Assembly (NCBI GenBank): GCA_963667675.1
Contig: OY763929.1
Coordinates: forward strand, 1,240,001-1,304,000
Reading direction: 5' to 3'
DNA: 64,000 bases
Source: G963667675 sp963667675
Lineage (GTDB): Bacteria; Chloroflexota; Dehalococcoidia; Lucifugimonadales; UBA3495
The notes under the pieces were generated by a model. It made no database searches, was not told the origin of the DNA, and saw only the letters and a program-made list of their open reading frames with translations. Every line of letters begins with the position of its first letter. Position 1 is the stretch's first letter. Of this stretch, positions 25,466 through 34,846 are shown piece after piece. Both the position numbers and the translations under genes were made by a program.

Positions 25466-26505
25466 AGGTCCTGGTCACAGGGGCAACAGGGTTCGTCGGG
25501 GGCAACCTGGCCCGGCTGCTATGGCGTCAAGGCCACGAAGTCAGGGCACTGGTGAGGCCGGGGAGCAATCTCTTGACCATCGAAGACACCGGCGTCGAGC
25601 CGGTGATGGGTGACATCCAAGAGCGGGAGTCGGTTGATTCCGCCGTCCAGGGATGCGAGGCCGTCTTCCACTGCGCCGCATCCTACACCTTCTGGTCCCG
25701 CGACCCTCGGCAGGTATACCGCACCAACGTCGATGGCACCGCCAACGTCCTGGCCGCCGTTTCCCAGGCCGGCGTATCTCGGGTCGTCTACACCAGCACC
25801 GTGTCCACCGTGGGCCTGTCCAACGGCCACTTGGCCGACGAGGACACGCCCCTTGACCCCGCGCATCTGGCGGGACACTACAAGAAGTCCAAGTGTCAGG
25901 CCGAGAACGTCGCCCTGAAGATGGCCTCGGAAGGCTTGCCCGTCGTCGTGGTCAATCCCACGGCCCCCGTCGGCCCATGGGACGTTAAACCGACTCCCAC
26001 CGGCAGAATCGTGCTGGACTTCCTGCTGGGACGCATCCCGGCTTACCTGGACACCGGCATGAACCTGGTCGACGTCGAGGACGTAGCCCTGGGGCACGTA
26101 GCCGCCATGGAGCGCGGCCAACCGGGGCAGCGCTATCTGCTGGGCAACCGCAACGTTACCCTGAAAGAGGTCTTCTCGATGCTCCAGCAGGCCGCCGGCA
26201 TTCCTGCCCCCCGCTGGCGGGCTCCCTATTGGCTGACCGTTGGCGCCGGCTACCTGGATCAATGGCTGGAGGGCGGTCTGCTGCGCCGGGAGCCTCGCAT
26301 CCCCTTGGAAGGCGTAAAGGTTTCCCGCACTCCCATGTATGTAGATTGCGGCAAGGCAGTAGCTGAACTGGACTTCCCCCAGAGCCCGGTGGAGGCGGCC
26401 CTGCAGAAATCCATTGACTGGTTCGAGGCCCACGGTTACACGCGCAAGACAGCCTTGGAAAACCCTCGCACACTGACGAGTCAGGAGCATGTCGGTGGTG
26501 GTTAG
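25462..26505 (+). CDS. hpnA: Hopanoid-associated sugar epimerase HpnA
   Basis: This 347-residue extended SDR enzyme has the NAD-binding GATGFVGGNLARLL, the catalytic YKKSK (Tyr-x3-Lys) and STVSTVG. HpnA proteins are associated with hopanoid side-chain modification; the precise step is not settled. The ATG at 25462 overlaps the hpnG stop (ATGA); the frame is open for about 340 bases upstream but those residues do not resemble the family. The 3' end overlaps shc by 17 bases. Confidence 0.88.
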   Translation: MKVLVTGATGFVGGNLARLLWRQGHEVRALVRPGSNLLTIEDTGVEPVMGDIQERESVDSAVQGCEAVFHCAASYTFWSRDPRQVYRTNVDGTANVLAAVSQAGVSRVVYTSTVSTVGLSNGHLADEDTPLDPAHLAGHYKKSKCQAENVALKMASEGLPVVVVNPTAPVGPWDVKPTPTGRIVLDFLLGRIPAYLDTGMNLVDVEDVALGHVAAMERGQPGQRYLLGNRNVTLKEVFSMLQQAAGIPAPRWRAPYWLTVGAGYLDQWLEGGLLRREPRIPLEGVKVSRTPMYVDCGKAVAELDFPQSPVEAALQKSIDWFEAHGYTRKTALENPRTLTSQEHVGGG

Positions 26506-28636
26506 TCGGCGGAACATAACGAAAGAGAAAGTCGGTCAGGACGCCCTGGCCCGCGCTCTCCGCATCGGTCAGGACTATTTCCGGCGCAGTCAGCACCGAG
26601 AAGGTTACTGGTGCGGTCAGCTCGAGTCCAACACCACCATGGAAGCCGAGTACCTGATGCTCGCCCACTTCCTGGGCCGCGTCGACCCGGAACGCTGGCG
26701 CAAACTGGCCAACTATATCCTCAGCAAGCAGCGGGACGACGGCTCCTGGGGCCAGTATTTCGACTCTCCGGGCGACCTTAGCACCTCGATTGAGAGCTAT
26801 TTCGCCCTGAAGCTGGCCGGCTATTCGGCCGATTCCGAGCCGCTGCGCAAGGCCCGGCAGTTTATCCTCTCCCGGGGCGGGGTGCCCCAGGTTAGGGTCT
26901 TCACCAAAATCTGGTTGGCCCTTTTCGGTCAATGGGACTGGAGGGGCACTCCCAACATGCCGCCGGAACTGATATTCCTGCCCTCTTGGGCGCCCTTCAA
27001 CCTCTACCGGTTCGCCAGTTGGGCCAGGGCTACAGTGGCCCCCATGCTCATCATCCTAACCCGCCATCCAACCTGTCCGGTGCCTGAGTCTGCCAACATC
27101 GACGAGCTATATCCGGAGCCGCGCAACCGCGCCGACTACTCCCTGCCCAAGCCCGGCGGAGGCTGGGGCTGGGGCCGGTTGCTATATCATCTGGACCGTT
27201 TCGTAGGCCTTTACAAGCGCTTGCCCCTGCATCCCTTCCGGCAGCGCGCCGAGCGCAAGGTAGCCCAGTGGATATTGGACCATCAGGAGGCCGACGGGTG
27301 CTGGGGGGGCATCCAGCCTCCGTGGGTATACTCCCTTATTGCCCTTCACTACCTGGGCGGGGCCGAAAACGACGCTGCCGTGGAGAAGGGGTTTGCCGGC
27401 TTTGAAGGATTTGTGATAGAGGACGACGACACCTGCACCGTTCAAGCCTGCATGTCTCCGGTGTGGGACACCTGCCTGGCCCAGTTGGCCCTGTTGGATT
27501 CCGGGGTTGCCGAGGACGATCCCATGATTCAGCAGTCCACCACCTGGCTGCTTGACCAGCAAATCCTGGCCAGCGGTGACTGGCAAGTCCAAGTCAAGGA
27601 CACCCAGCCCGGAGGCTGGGCGTTCGAGTTTCACAACAACCAGTACCCCGATATCGACGACTCGGCAGAGGTGATAATGGCCCTGGCGGGGGCCCGCCTA
27701 CAGTCCGACGATGAGGCTCGCCGCCAGCCCGCCATCGACCGGGGCGTTGCCTGGCTGGAGGCCCTCCAGTCAAACAACGGTGGCTGGGGCTCTTTCGACA
27801 AGAACAACAACTCCTACTACCTCACTAAGCTGCCTTTCTCCGATTTCGGCGAGACCCTCGATCCGCCCAGCGTGGACGTCACGGCCCACATATTGGAAAT
27901 GTACGGCAAGCTGGGCTATCCACGCGACCATCAGGCGGTCAGCCGGGCCTATGAATTCGTCCGGAGGGAGCAGGAAGAAGACGGCTCCTGGTTTGGCCGC
28001 TGGGGCGTCAACTACGTCTACGGCACCGGCGCGGTGCTGCCGGCCCTGGCTGCCGTGGGCGAAGACATGGACCAGCCCTACGTTCGCCGGGCCGTCGAGT
28101 GGCTGGCGTCCCATCAGAACCCTGACGGCGGTTGGGGGGAAAGTTGTGGCTCCTACGTCGAACCCGAACTCCACGGCGTCGGCCCCAGCACCGCTTCCCA
28201 GACCGCCTGGGCGCTGCTGGCTTTGATTGCGGCCAACCAGGGAGACAGTCCGGCGGTGAAAAAGGGCGCTGCCTACTTGATCGAACACCAGAAAGACGAC
28301 GGCGGCTGGGAAGAGCCTTATTTCACCGGCACCGGCTTTCCAGGCTACGGCGTCGGGGAACGGCTGCAGCAACTGCCCAAGCCTGGCGAAAAGGGCTACC
28401 AGGGCTTGGACCTGCCCGTGGCCTTTATGATTAACTACCGCTTGTACCGGTATTATTGGCCGCTTATGGCCTTGGGCAGGTATGCCAGCATATCCAGCCG
28501 CGCCAAAACGATTTCCCGTGGGCATCACGTCAACGGCTCTGTGCTCCAGCCTCCCAATGGCCGTGCACTGCAGGGCGGCGCTGGAAGCAACGGCAAGGCC
28601 CTGTCTCTCCCCAAGACTGTTGACAAGCGGATATAG
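26489..28636 (+). CDS. shc: Squalene-hopene cyclase
   Basis: This monotopic membrane enzyme cyclises squalene to hopene/diplopterol. The 715-residue protein shows the catalytic D388-I-D390-D391 motif (QYPDIDDSAEV) and many QW repeats of the type Q-x3-G-x-W (HQEADGCWGG, EEDGSWFGRWG, QNPDGGWGES, QKDDGGWEE). It ends with ARLQ-type tail and YRYYWPLMALGRY. The ATG at 26489 lies in hpnA; AGGAG is only one base before it and seven before a GTG at 26495, which could be the true start. Length is slightly above the usual 630-680, due mostly to a Ser/Gly-rich C-terminal extension of about 40 residues. Confidence 0.95.
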   Translation: MSVVVSRRNITKEKVGQDALARALRIGQDYFRRSQHREGYWCGQLESNTTMEAEYLMLAHFLGRVDPERWRKLANYILSKQRDDGSWGQYFDSPGDLSTSIESYFALKLAGYSADSEPLRKARQFILSRGGVPQVRVFTKIWLALFGQWDWRGTPNMPPELIFLPSWAPFNLYRFASWARATVAPMLIILTRHPTCPVPESANIDELYPEPRNRADYSLPKPGGGWGWGRLLYHLDRFVGLYKRLPLHPFRQRAERKVAQWILDHQEADGCWGGIQPPWVYSLIALHYLGGAENDAAVEKGFAGFEGFVIEDDDTCTVQACMSPVWDTCLAQLALLDSGVAEDDPMIQQSTTWLLDQQILASGDWQVQVKDTQPGGWAFEFHNNQYPDIDDSAEVIMALAGARLQSDDEARRQPAIDRGVAWLEALQSNNGGWGSFDKNNNSYYLTKLPFSDFGETLDPPSVDVTAHILEMYGKLGYPRDHQAVSRAYEFVRREQEEDGSWFGRWGVNYVYGTGAVLPALAAVGEDMDQPYVRRAVEWLASHQNPDGGWGESCGSYVEPELHGVGPSTASQTAWALLALIAANQGDSPAVKKGAAYLIEHQKDDGGWEEPYFTGTGFPGYGVGERLQQLPKPGEKGYQGLDLPVAFMINYRLYRYYWPLMALGRYASISSRAKTISRGHHVNGSVLQPPNGRALQGGAGSNGKALSLPKTVDKRI

Positions 28637-28678
28637 TCGCTCCTCTGGCATTTGTATACCGCACAATGGAGCATTGCC

Positions 28679-29554
28679 GTGACTGCGTTGGAGGCGGCCT
28701 ACCAGGAATGCCGCTCTATTACCCGGCGGGAAGCCAAGAACTTCTACTACGCCTTCCTCACCCTTCCGGCCACTCGCCGCAGGGCAATCTACGTGGCCTA
28801 CGCTTTCTGCCGTCATTGCGACGACTCAGTGGACACGGTGGCTTCCCCAGAGGATAAGCTGGCAGCTCTGCAGCAATTGCGCCGAAAACTCGGCGACGCC
28901 TACAACGGCCGGGCCGACGGGCCGGTCTTCCTTGCCCTGGCCGACGTAGCCTTGCGCTACGACATCCCGCAGGAATATTTCGATGAAGTCATCTCAGGCG
29001 TTGAAAGCGACTTGGTGAAGGACCGATATGCCGATTTCGACGAGTTGCGCCGCTACTGCTACCAAGTCGCTTCTGTAGTCGGGCTTATCTGTCTGCAGAT
29101 TTTCGGCTATAAGGACCAGGCCGCCAAACCGCTGGCCGTAGACCTGGGACTGGCCATGCAGCTGACCAACATCCTGAGGGACGTGCGAGAAGACCTGGAC
29201 TTTGGCCGGGTCTATCTCCCCCAGGATGAACTCGCCAGGTTCGGCTACTCCGAATCCGAACTGCGTTCCGGAGTAGTCAACGACGCTTTCATCCAACTCA
29301 TGCAATTCCAGGTTCGGCGCGCCAAAGAACACTTCCAGAGCGGCTTCCGGCTGCTGCCCTATCTCTCACGGAGCTCCCGCGCCTGCCCGGCTGTCTTGGG
29401 CCAACTTTACCGCAATATATTGCAGGGCATAGAAGACGCCGACTACGATGTCTTGCATCACCGGGTGTCTCTCAGTGCCGGGCGGAAGCTGCGGGTCACC
29501 GCCCAGACCTGGTTGGCCTCGGTCTTGCCCTTGGCCCCCCTGCCCCGCGGTTAG
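28679..29554 (+). CDS. hpnD: Squalene/phytoene synthase family protein, HpnD-like
   Basis: This 291-residue enzyme joins two farnesyl diphosphates head to head, probably through presqualene diphosphate. The two Asp-rich motifs are clear: AFCRHCDDSVD (D48-D49-x2-D52) and LTNILRDVREDLDFGRVYLP. HpnD makes presqualene diphosphate, after which HpnC and HpnE complete squalene. Neither is adjacent here, so this could alternatively be a complete squalene synthase. The GTG start is chosen because GGAG lies seven bases upstream; a TTG 27 bases earlier is possible. It closes the hopanoid cluster. Confidence 0.88.
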   Translation: MTALEAAYQECRSITRREAKNFYYAFLTLPATRRRAIYVAYAFCRHCDDSVDTVASPEDKLAALQQLRRKLGDAYNGRADGPVFLALADVALRYDIPQEYFDEVISGVESDLVKDRYADFDELRRYCYQVASVVGLICLQIFGYKDQAAKPLAVDLGLAMQLTNILRDVREDLDFGRVYLPQDELARFGYSESELRSGVVNDAFIQLMQFQVRRAKEHFQSGFRLLPYLSRSSRACPAVLGQLYRNILQGIEDADYDVLHHRVSLSAGRKLRVTAQTWLASVLPLAPLPRG

Positions 29555-29641
29555 CGTAGTCCCGGCCCTTTGGTTGGCTGTTTTTCTGGGCTTGGCAACT
29601 GCGGGTGGTCTGTTAACCAGGTCAGGCCCCTGTCCCTCCCA

Positions 29642-29672
29642 TTGACGGCCATCGGCGGGTCTACCTTACAAT
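29642..29672 (+). promoter_or_regulatory. Probable promoter upstream of an NAD-dependent epimerase gene
   Basis: TTGACG (29642-29647) and TACAAT (29667-29672) are 19 bases apart; an 18-base alternative uses TTACAA. The element lies in the 262-base gap after the hopanoid cluster and would start transcription about 140 bases upstream of the epimerase. Confidence 0.4.
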
Positions 29673-29816
29673 TTACCGGACAAAGCCGGTCGTACTGTGC
29701 GACCCTGAACTGGGCGGCGGGTCGGCAGTGCTGGACCTGATTGTGAAGCTAATGTTGCAATCCCGTGGGCATCAGCAACGCGCCAGCGGCCTCACAGGTA
29801 GAGGCCGCCGTTAGTC

Positions 29817-30809
29817 ATGCAGAAGACCGACAGGGTGGTAGCTGTTACCGGTGCGGCGGGATACATTGGCCGCCGTCTGCTTCTGGAGTTGGAGGAGAAC
29901 GGAGACCGGCAGCAACTGGTTGCCCTCGACACCAGGCCCCTGGCCTTTCCGATTCACAACGTGTCCGCCTACCGCCGGGACGTAACCGAACCTATTGGCG
30001 ACATCCTTGAAGGCCGCCGCGTCACCACGGTCGTTCACCTGGCCTTCGATGCCAGGCGGGGTCGGAACCAACTTGAGGTCGCCGCCATAAGGCAAAACAA
30101 CCTGGACGCTCTCAAGTCGGTGTTAGACGGCTGTGCTAGGGCCCAGGTGGGCCATTTTATCTTCCTGAGTTCTCACACGGCATACGGAGCTCACGGCGAC
30201 AACCCCGTCCCCTTGCGCGACGATGCCCCGCTACGTGCCTCACCTGACTTCCCCTACGGCTACGACAAGCTCCTATCGGAAGACTTGGTCCAAGAATTCG
30301 CCGCCCAACACCAGGGCATCACAACGACCATTCTACGCCCCTGCGTCGTGTTGGGTCCCAATAGCCATAACTCCATTGTCAATGGGCTGTTTCGTCCGCT
30401 GCTGTTGGGGGTGTCGAGCAGCAACCCGCCCCTGCAGTTCCTCTACGAGGACGACCTCGCCAGGGTATTGGCCATGATCATCGCCCAAGAGATACCCGGT
30501 ACGTTCAACGTAGCCGGTGAGGGTGTGGTGTTCTACCGGGAGCTTGCGGGCGTCATCAAGAGCAAACTGGTCAATCTGCCCGCTTTCCTTGCTTATCCGG
30601 CGGTCCAGTTGGCTTGGAGGATGGGCGTCCAGCGAGAGGCCACCGCTGCCGGGTTGGACCTGGTGCGCTATCCGATAGTGCTGGACACCAGCAAGCTGCG
30701 CCGGGCCACCGGCTATCGCTTCCGGCACACCTCGATGGAAACCCTGACGGCCTTCGCCAACTCCCGGTTGCTGCACGACGACCAGGATGGCGCAAGGGCT
30801 GTCGTCTAG
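29817..30809 (+). CDS. NAD-dependent epimerase/dehydratase family protein
   Basis: This 330-residue extended SDR protein has GAAGYIGRRLLLELEENG, the active-site FLSSHTAYG and YGYDKLLSE (Tyr-x3-Lys), and TILRPCVVLGPNS. It is related in fold to HpnA upstream but clearly distinct in sequence. Its position just after the hopanoid genes makes a role in hopanoid or sugar modification possible; its own promoter and the convergent PPDK gene downstream suggest a separate unit. Substrate is unknown. GAGG lies twelve bases before the ATG. Confidence 0.8.
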   Translation: MQKTDRVVAVTGAAGYIGRRLLLELEENGDRQQLVALDTRPLAFPIHNVSAYRRDVTEPIGDILEGRRVTTVVHLAFDARRGRNQLEVAAIRQNNLDALKSVLDGCARAQVGHFIFLSSHTAYGAHGDNPVPLRDDAPLRASPDFPYGYDKLLSEDLVQEFAAQHQGITTTILRPCVVLGPNSHNSIVNGLFRPLLLGVSSSNPPLQFLYEDDLARVLAMIIAQEIPGTFNVAGEGVVFYRELAGVIKSKLVNLPAFLAYPAVQLAWRMGVQREATAAGLDLVRYPIVLDTSKLRRATGYRFRHTSMETLTAFANSRLLHDDQDGARAVV

Positions 30810-30846
30810 CGCCGCAACTCCTTGTTGTGGGGACTCGGCGCGCCGC

Positions 30847-33606
30847 TCAGTTGGGCTGCGCCAGCGCAGCGTGGGCGGCGGCCAATCGGGCCACGGGCAC
30901 CCGGAAGGGCGAGCAGCTTACGTAGTCCAGACCCGTCAGGTGACAAAACGCCACGCTGGCCGGGTCCCCTCCATGCTCTCCGCAGATGCCGATTTCCAGG
31001 TCCGGCCTGGTCTCCCGGCCGGCCTTGACCCCCATCGTTACCAGCGATCCAACCCCGTCGGCGTCGATGGTTACAAACGGGTCGGCCGACAACACCTCTT
31101 CCGTAACGTAGAACCTGAGGAACTTGGACTCCGCGTCGTCCCGGCTGAATCCGTAGGTCATTTGCGTCAGGTCGTTGGTCCCGAAGCTGAAGAAGTCTGA
31201 GACCTGGGCAATCTTGCCAGCGGTCAGCGCTCCCCGGGGAGTCTCGATCATCGTCCCGAATTTGTAGTCTACGTTGACGCCCAGGCGTTCTTGCACCCAG
31301 GACGCGACGGCTGTCAGGCTTTCCCTCAACCGCCGCATTTCCTCCGCGTCCACGGTCAGCGGAATCATGATTTCGGGCCGGACCTCCACGCCGTCCTGCT
31401 TGAGCTTGGCGCTGGCCGTGATTATGGCCTCGACCTGCATCTGGTAGATCGCGGGGAAGCTGAGACCCAACCGGCATCCCCGGTGTCCCAGCATAGGGTT
31501 GGCCTCTCTTAGAGAGTTCACCAATTGGGAAAACTTTTCTTTTTCTTTGAGTTCCGATGGTGAAGCCCCATCGGCCCTGAGCTCCGCCAACTCTACCAGC
31601 AGGTCCTCATACGGCGGCAGGAACTCGTGCAACGGCGCATCCAGCAGCCTGATGATCACCGGGCGCGGCCCCATGACCCGCAGGATCTCGGTAAAGTCGT
31701 CCGTCTGTAGCTGCAGCACCTCTGCCAGTGCGGTGAAGAACTCTTTCACCTGCTCCGGCAGCCCCGGCGCGCCAAGGGGGTTGGACGCCAAGTCCGGGTG
31801 CTCCCGCCGCCACTGCTCTGCGGCCTCTGCGTTGAGCAGCACCCGCCGCACCGCCGGCAGCCGTTGCTGGCCCAGGAACATGTGCTCGGTGCGGCAAAGG
31901 CCGATTCCTTCTGCCCCCAAGGCAATGGCTTGGGCGGCATCTTTTGGCGTATCGGCATTTGCCCACACCCCCAGCCGCCTGACCCCGTCGGCCCAACTCA
32001 GCAACTCGTTGGCCTCTACTAGGTTCTCCAAGTTGGGCTTGGCAGTTTCCAACGCTCCGAGGAACACCTTGCCGCTGGCCCCGTCGATGCTGATGTCCTC
32101 ACCCTCGTTGACCGTCAGTCCGTCGGCCGTCAGCGTCAGCCGTTCCAGGTCCACCTGCAGACCCTCGCATCCCACTATGCACGGCTTGCCCAGGCCGCGG
32201 GTCACCACCGCCGCGTGGCTGGTCACTCCCCCGCGGCTGGTTACCACCCCGGCGGATGCGGCAATACCGTGAATATCTTCCGGCTTGGTCTCCGGCCGCA
32301 CCAGGATGACGTCCATTCCCTGTCCCGCAGCGGCTGCTGCTCTGTCGGCGTCCAGATACGCCTTCCCGGTGGCCGCTCCCGGCGACGCGCCGGACCCTTG
32401 GGCCATCAGCGACGCCTGCACGGTTTCTGATTCGATGTCCGTCTTGAACACCGGCACCAGTAACTGGCCCACGTCCTCGGGGTCCACCCGCAGCAGGGCC
32501 TCTTCTCGGCTTATCGATCCTTCCTTGACCATGTCTACCGCCGCCTTCACCGCGGCCCCTGCAGTGCGCTTGGCGCTCCGGGTCTGCAAGATGAACAGCC
32601 GCCCATCCTCGATGGTGAACTCCACGTCCTGCATGTCCCGGTAATGGGCTTCCAGGCCCGCAGCCAGGCCCATCAATTGTTGCGAAGCGTCAGGCAGCAC
32701 CTCGGCCAGTTCGGCTATGGGCTGGGGAGTCCTCACCCCGGCCACCACGTCCTCGCCCTGGGCGTTGGACAGGAATTCGCCGTATACCTTCCGCCGGCCG
32801 TCTACCGGATTCCTGGTGAACAGCACCCCGGTGCCGCTGGTGGGCCCCAGGTTGCCGAAGACCATGGTCATCACCGTAACCGCAGTCCCCATGTCGTGGT
32901 CTATGCCCTCGTGGTTGCGGTAGAACACGGCCCTGGGGGTGTTCCAACTCTTGAACACCGCCTCTATGGCGGCCATGAGTTGCTCCCACGGGTCTGCAGG
33001 CGCCTGCGCACCAGTGGCATTACGGGTGGCGTCTTTGAAGTCCTGCACCACCGCCTTCAACTGCTCCGTGCTCAGTTCGTGGTCCTGGGTCACTCCCGCC
33101 CGTTCTTTGTGAGTGGTCAAGACCTCCTCGAAAATCCCCGCATCGGCCCCCAGCACCACCTCGGAGTAAATCTGCAAGAACCGCCGGTAAGCGTCGTAGG
33201 CCGGCCGGGGGTCGCCCATCATCTCCGCCAGCCCCACAACAATTTCGTCGTTCAGCCCCAGGTTCAGGATTGTGTCCATCATCCCAGGCATTGACACCTT
33301 GGCGCCGGAACGCACTGAGAGTAACAAGGGCCGCTCCGTGGAGCCGAACTTGCGGCCGATTATCTGCTCCAAGGCCCTCATGTTCTCCCTGACGCTGTCT
33401 TCCAGTCCCTCCGGGCACTGGTGACCCAGGCTGAAATACTCCCGGCTGGCCTCTGTGGAAATGACAAATCCCGGGGGTATCGGCAGCCCCAGGCGGACCA
33501 TCTCGCACAGGTTGCTGCCTTTGCCTCCCAGGATTTCGACCATCGACGCATCGCCTTCGTCGAACCGGTAGACTAGCTTTTTCGCCCGGGAAACTTGGCT
33601 CGTCAC
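30847..33606 (-). CDS. ppdK: Pyruvate, phosphate dikinase
   Basis: PPDK interconverts pyruvate, ATP and phosphate with phosphoenolpyruvate, AMP and pyrophosphate. The 919-residue protein has the ATP-grasp start VYRFDEGD with LGGKGSNLCEMVRLGLPIPPGFVIST, the swivelling phospho-His H464 in TSRGGVTSHAAVVTRG, and the PEP/pyruvate TIM-barrel with FSFGTNDLTQMTYGFSRDD and the catalytic C875 in GICGEHGGDP. The GTG at 33606 is preferred: GGGAGG lies nine bases upstream. The frame is open for another 144 codons, but that part overlaps the aldo/keto reductase gene and is of low-complexity composition. Confidence 0.95.
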   Translation of the reverse strand: MTSQVSRAKKLVYRFDEGDASMVEILGGKGSNLCEMVRLGLPIPPGFVISTEASREYFSLGHQCPEGLEDSVRENMRALEQIIGRKFGSTERPLLLSVRSGAKVSMPGMMDTILNLGLNDEIVVGLAEMMGDPRPAYDAYRRFLQIYSEVVLGADAGIFEEVLTTHKERAGVTQDHELSTEQLKAVVQDFKDATRNATGAQAPADPWEQLMAAIEAVFKSWNTPRAVFYRNHEGIDHDMGTAVTVMTMVFGNLGPTSGTGVLFTRNPVDGRRKVYGEFLSNAQGEDVVAGVRTPQPIAELAEVLPDASQQLMGLAAGLEAHYRDMQDVEFTIEDGRLFILQTRSAKRTAGAAVKAAVDMVKEGSISREEALLRVDPEDVGQLLVPVFKTDIESETVQASLMAQGSGASPGAATGKAYLDADRAAAAAGQGMDVILVRPETKPEDIHGIAASAGVVTSRGGVTSHAAVVTRGLGKPCIVGCEGLQVDLERLTLTADGLTVNEGEDISIDGASGKVFLGALETAKPNLENLVEANELLSWADGVRRLGVWANADTPKDAAQAIALGAEGIGLCRTEHMFLGQQRLPAVRRVLLNAEAAEQWRREHPDLASNPLGAPGLPEQVKEFFTALAEVLQLQTDDFTEILRVMGPRPVIIRLLDAPLHEFLPPYEDLLVELAELRADGASPSELKEKEKFSQLVNSLREANPMLGHRGCRLGLSFPAIYQMQVEAIITASAKLKQDGVEVRPEIMIPLTVDAEEMRRLRESLTAVASWVQERLGVNVDYKFGTMIETPRGALTAGKIAQVSDFFSFGTNDLTQMTYGFSRDDAESKFLRFYVTEEVLSADPFVTIDADGVGSLVTMGVKAGRETRPDLEIGICGEHGGDPASVAFCHLTGLDYVSCSPFRVPVARLAAAHAALAQPN

Positions 33607-33761
33607 AGACTGGAACCTCCCTTGCTCAGTGGGCGACAACGGTAAACCGGCGCCCTGGTCCCTCTCCACCTCCTCACCGCTACAGGATAAAACTCCTCGA
33701 TTGGTCGAATTGCTTCGCTTCCCCCCCGCTGGCCTGAACACCAGGGAGGGCGATGCCGAGG

Positions 33762-34766
33762 TTATATCTCTCTGAACTGGGGCGCCGGGTCCTCCAGGTC
33801 GAAGGCATTTAGCCACAAGTCGTCCAGTCGGCCCTGCTCGTCCTGGGTCAGGTCCGGGGCCTCGCTGGCTTCGGTGTACTCCCGCAGTTCGTCCAGGTTG
33901 GTGAAGTTGGGCAGCACCGACACAATGGACGGCTGGGCCAGGCAGAACTTGATGGCCGCCTGGCTCATGGTGCGGCCCGCGTCGTCTCCCGCCAAAAATT
34001 TCACCTTTGCCGCCCTGGCCAGCGCCTGTTCCATCCACTCCGCCTTGCGGCTGGCCCGGTGGTCGCTGGGGTCGAACTCCGGCGGCTCGGTAAACCGGCC
34101 GGTGAGCACCTCGGACGCGTGGGGTACCCTGGAAATCAGGCCTACGTCTTCCTCCGCTGCTATTGGGAAAAAGTCCCTGGCAGGGTCCTGCTCCAAGATG
34201 CTGTAGATGATTTGCAGGCTGTCCACCTGCCGCTCCCGCATTGCAGCCTCGCCCTCTTCGAACCAGCCGATGTCCGGGCCCAGGGCGGCCCCGTAGTAGC
34301 GAATCTTGCCCTCGGACTGCAATCGCTCCAGCGTCTCGAACAAGTCGTCTCGTTCCAGGGCCCCCAGCCTTGGGTTGTGAATCTGGTAAAGGTCTATATA
34401 GTCGGTATCCAACCGCTGCAGGCTCTGCTCGCAGGCAAACGTCACGAACTCCCGGTTGAACTTTTGCGGCCGCTCCCGGTGGCCTATGCGGGGCGTTTTA
34501 TCGTAGAAGTCATAGCCGAACTTGGTGGCGATGGTAATTTCGTTGCGGTGTGGGCCCAGCACCTGGGCTAACAACTCCTCCCCGTATCCCTCGCCGTAGG
34601 TGTCGGCGGTGTCGAAGAAGGTCACGCCCAGGTCCAGCGCGTTCTCCAGCAGCGACGACCGCTCCTCCGGCCTCCTGCGGCCCCACCAGTTGGTCGCGAC
34701 GGTCCAGACCCCGAATCCTACTTCGGGCAAGACCAACTCCGTCCTGGGCAACTCCCTGTACTTCAT
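33762..34766 (-). CDS. Aldo/keto reductase
   Basis: This 334-residue NAD(P)H-dependent oxidoreductase keeps the catalytic tetrad: D52 and Y57 in FFDTADTYGEG, K82 in ATKFGYD and H130 in DLYQIHNP. GFGVWTVA at the N-terminus and the QAAIKFCLAQPSIVSVLPNFTN cofactor-binding block towards the C-terminus complete the family pattern. Substrate class cannot be set from sequence. It is followed by ppdK after 155 bases and preceded, beyond a terminator, by the DUF1802 gene on the same strand. Confidence 0.9.
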   Translation of the reverse strand: MKYRELPRTELVLPEVGFGVWTVATNWWGRRRPEERSSLLENALDLGVTFFDTADTYGEGYGEELLAQVLGPHRNEITIATKFGYDFYDKTPRIGHRERPQKFNREFVTFACEQSLQRLDTDYIDLYQIHNPRLGALERDDLFETLERLQSEGKIRYYGAALGPDIGWFEEGEAAMRERQVDSLQIIYSILEQDPARDFFPIAAEEDVGLISRVPHASEVLTGRFTEPPEFDPSDHRASRKAEWMEQALARAAKVKFLAGDDAGRTMSQAAIKFCLAQPSIVSVLPNFTNLDELREYTEASEAPDLTQDEQGRLDDLWLNAFDLEDPAPQFREI

Positions 34767-34800
34767 CCGGATGGCGTCCTTTCTAACGGACCCGCTGAGA

Positions 34801-34827
34801 ATAAAATGGCCCCAGTCTTCTGGGGCC
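34801..34827 (-). terminator. Intrinsic terminator after the DUF1802 gene
   Basis: On the minus strand GGCCCC-8 bases-GGGGCC (34827-34808) is followed by ATTTTAT. It lies 19 bases after the DUF1802 stop and before the aldo/keto reductase start, and separates the two transcripts. Confidence 0.7.
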
Positions 34828-34846
34828 CACGTCCTGGGACTGGCTG

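Noticed and set aside
33607..34038. N-terminal extension of about 144 residues on PPDK
   Set aside because: It overlaps the aldo/keto reductase gene on the same strand and has Gly/Pro/Arg-rich shadow composition. The GTG at 33606 with GGGAGG nine bases upstream fits the family start.
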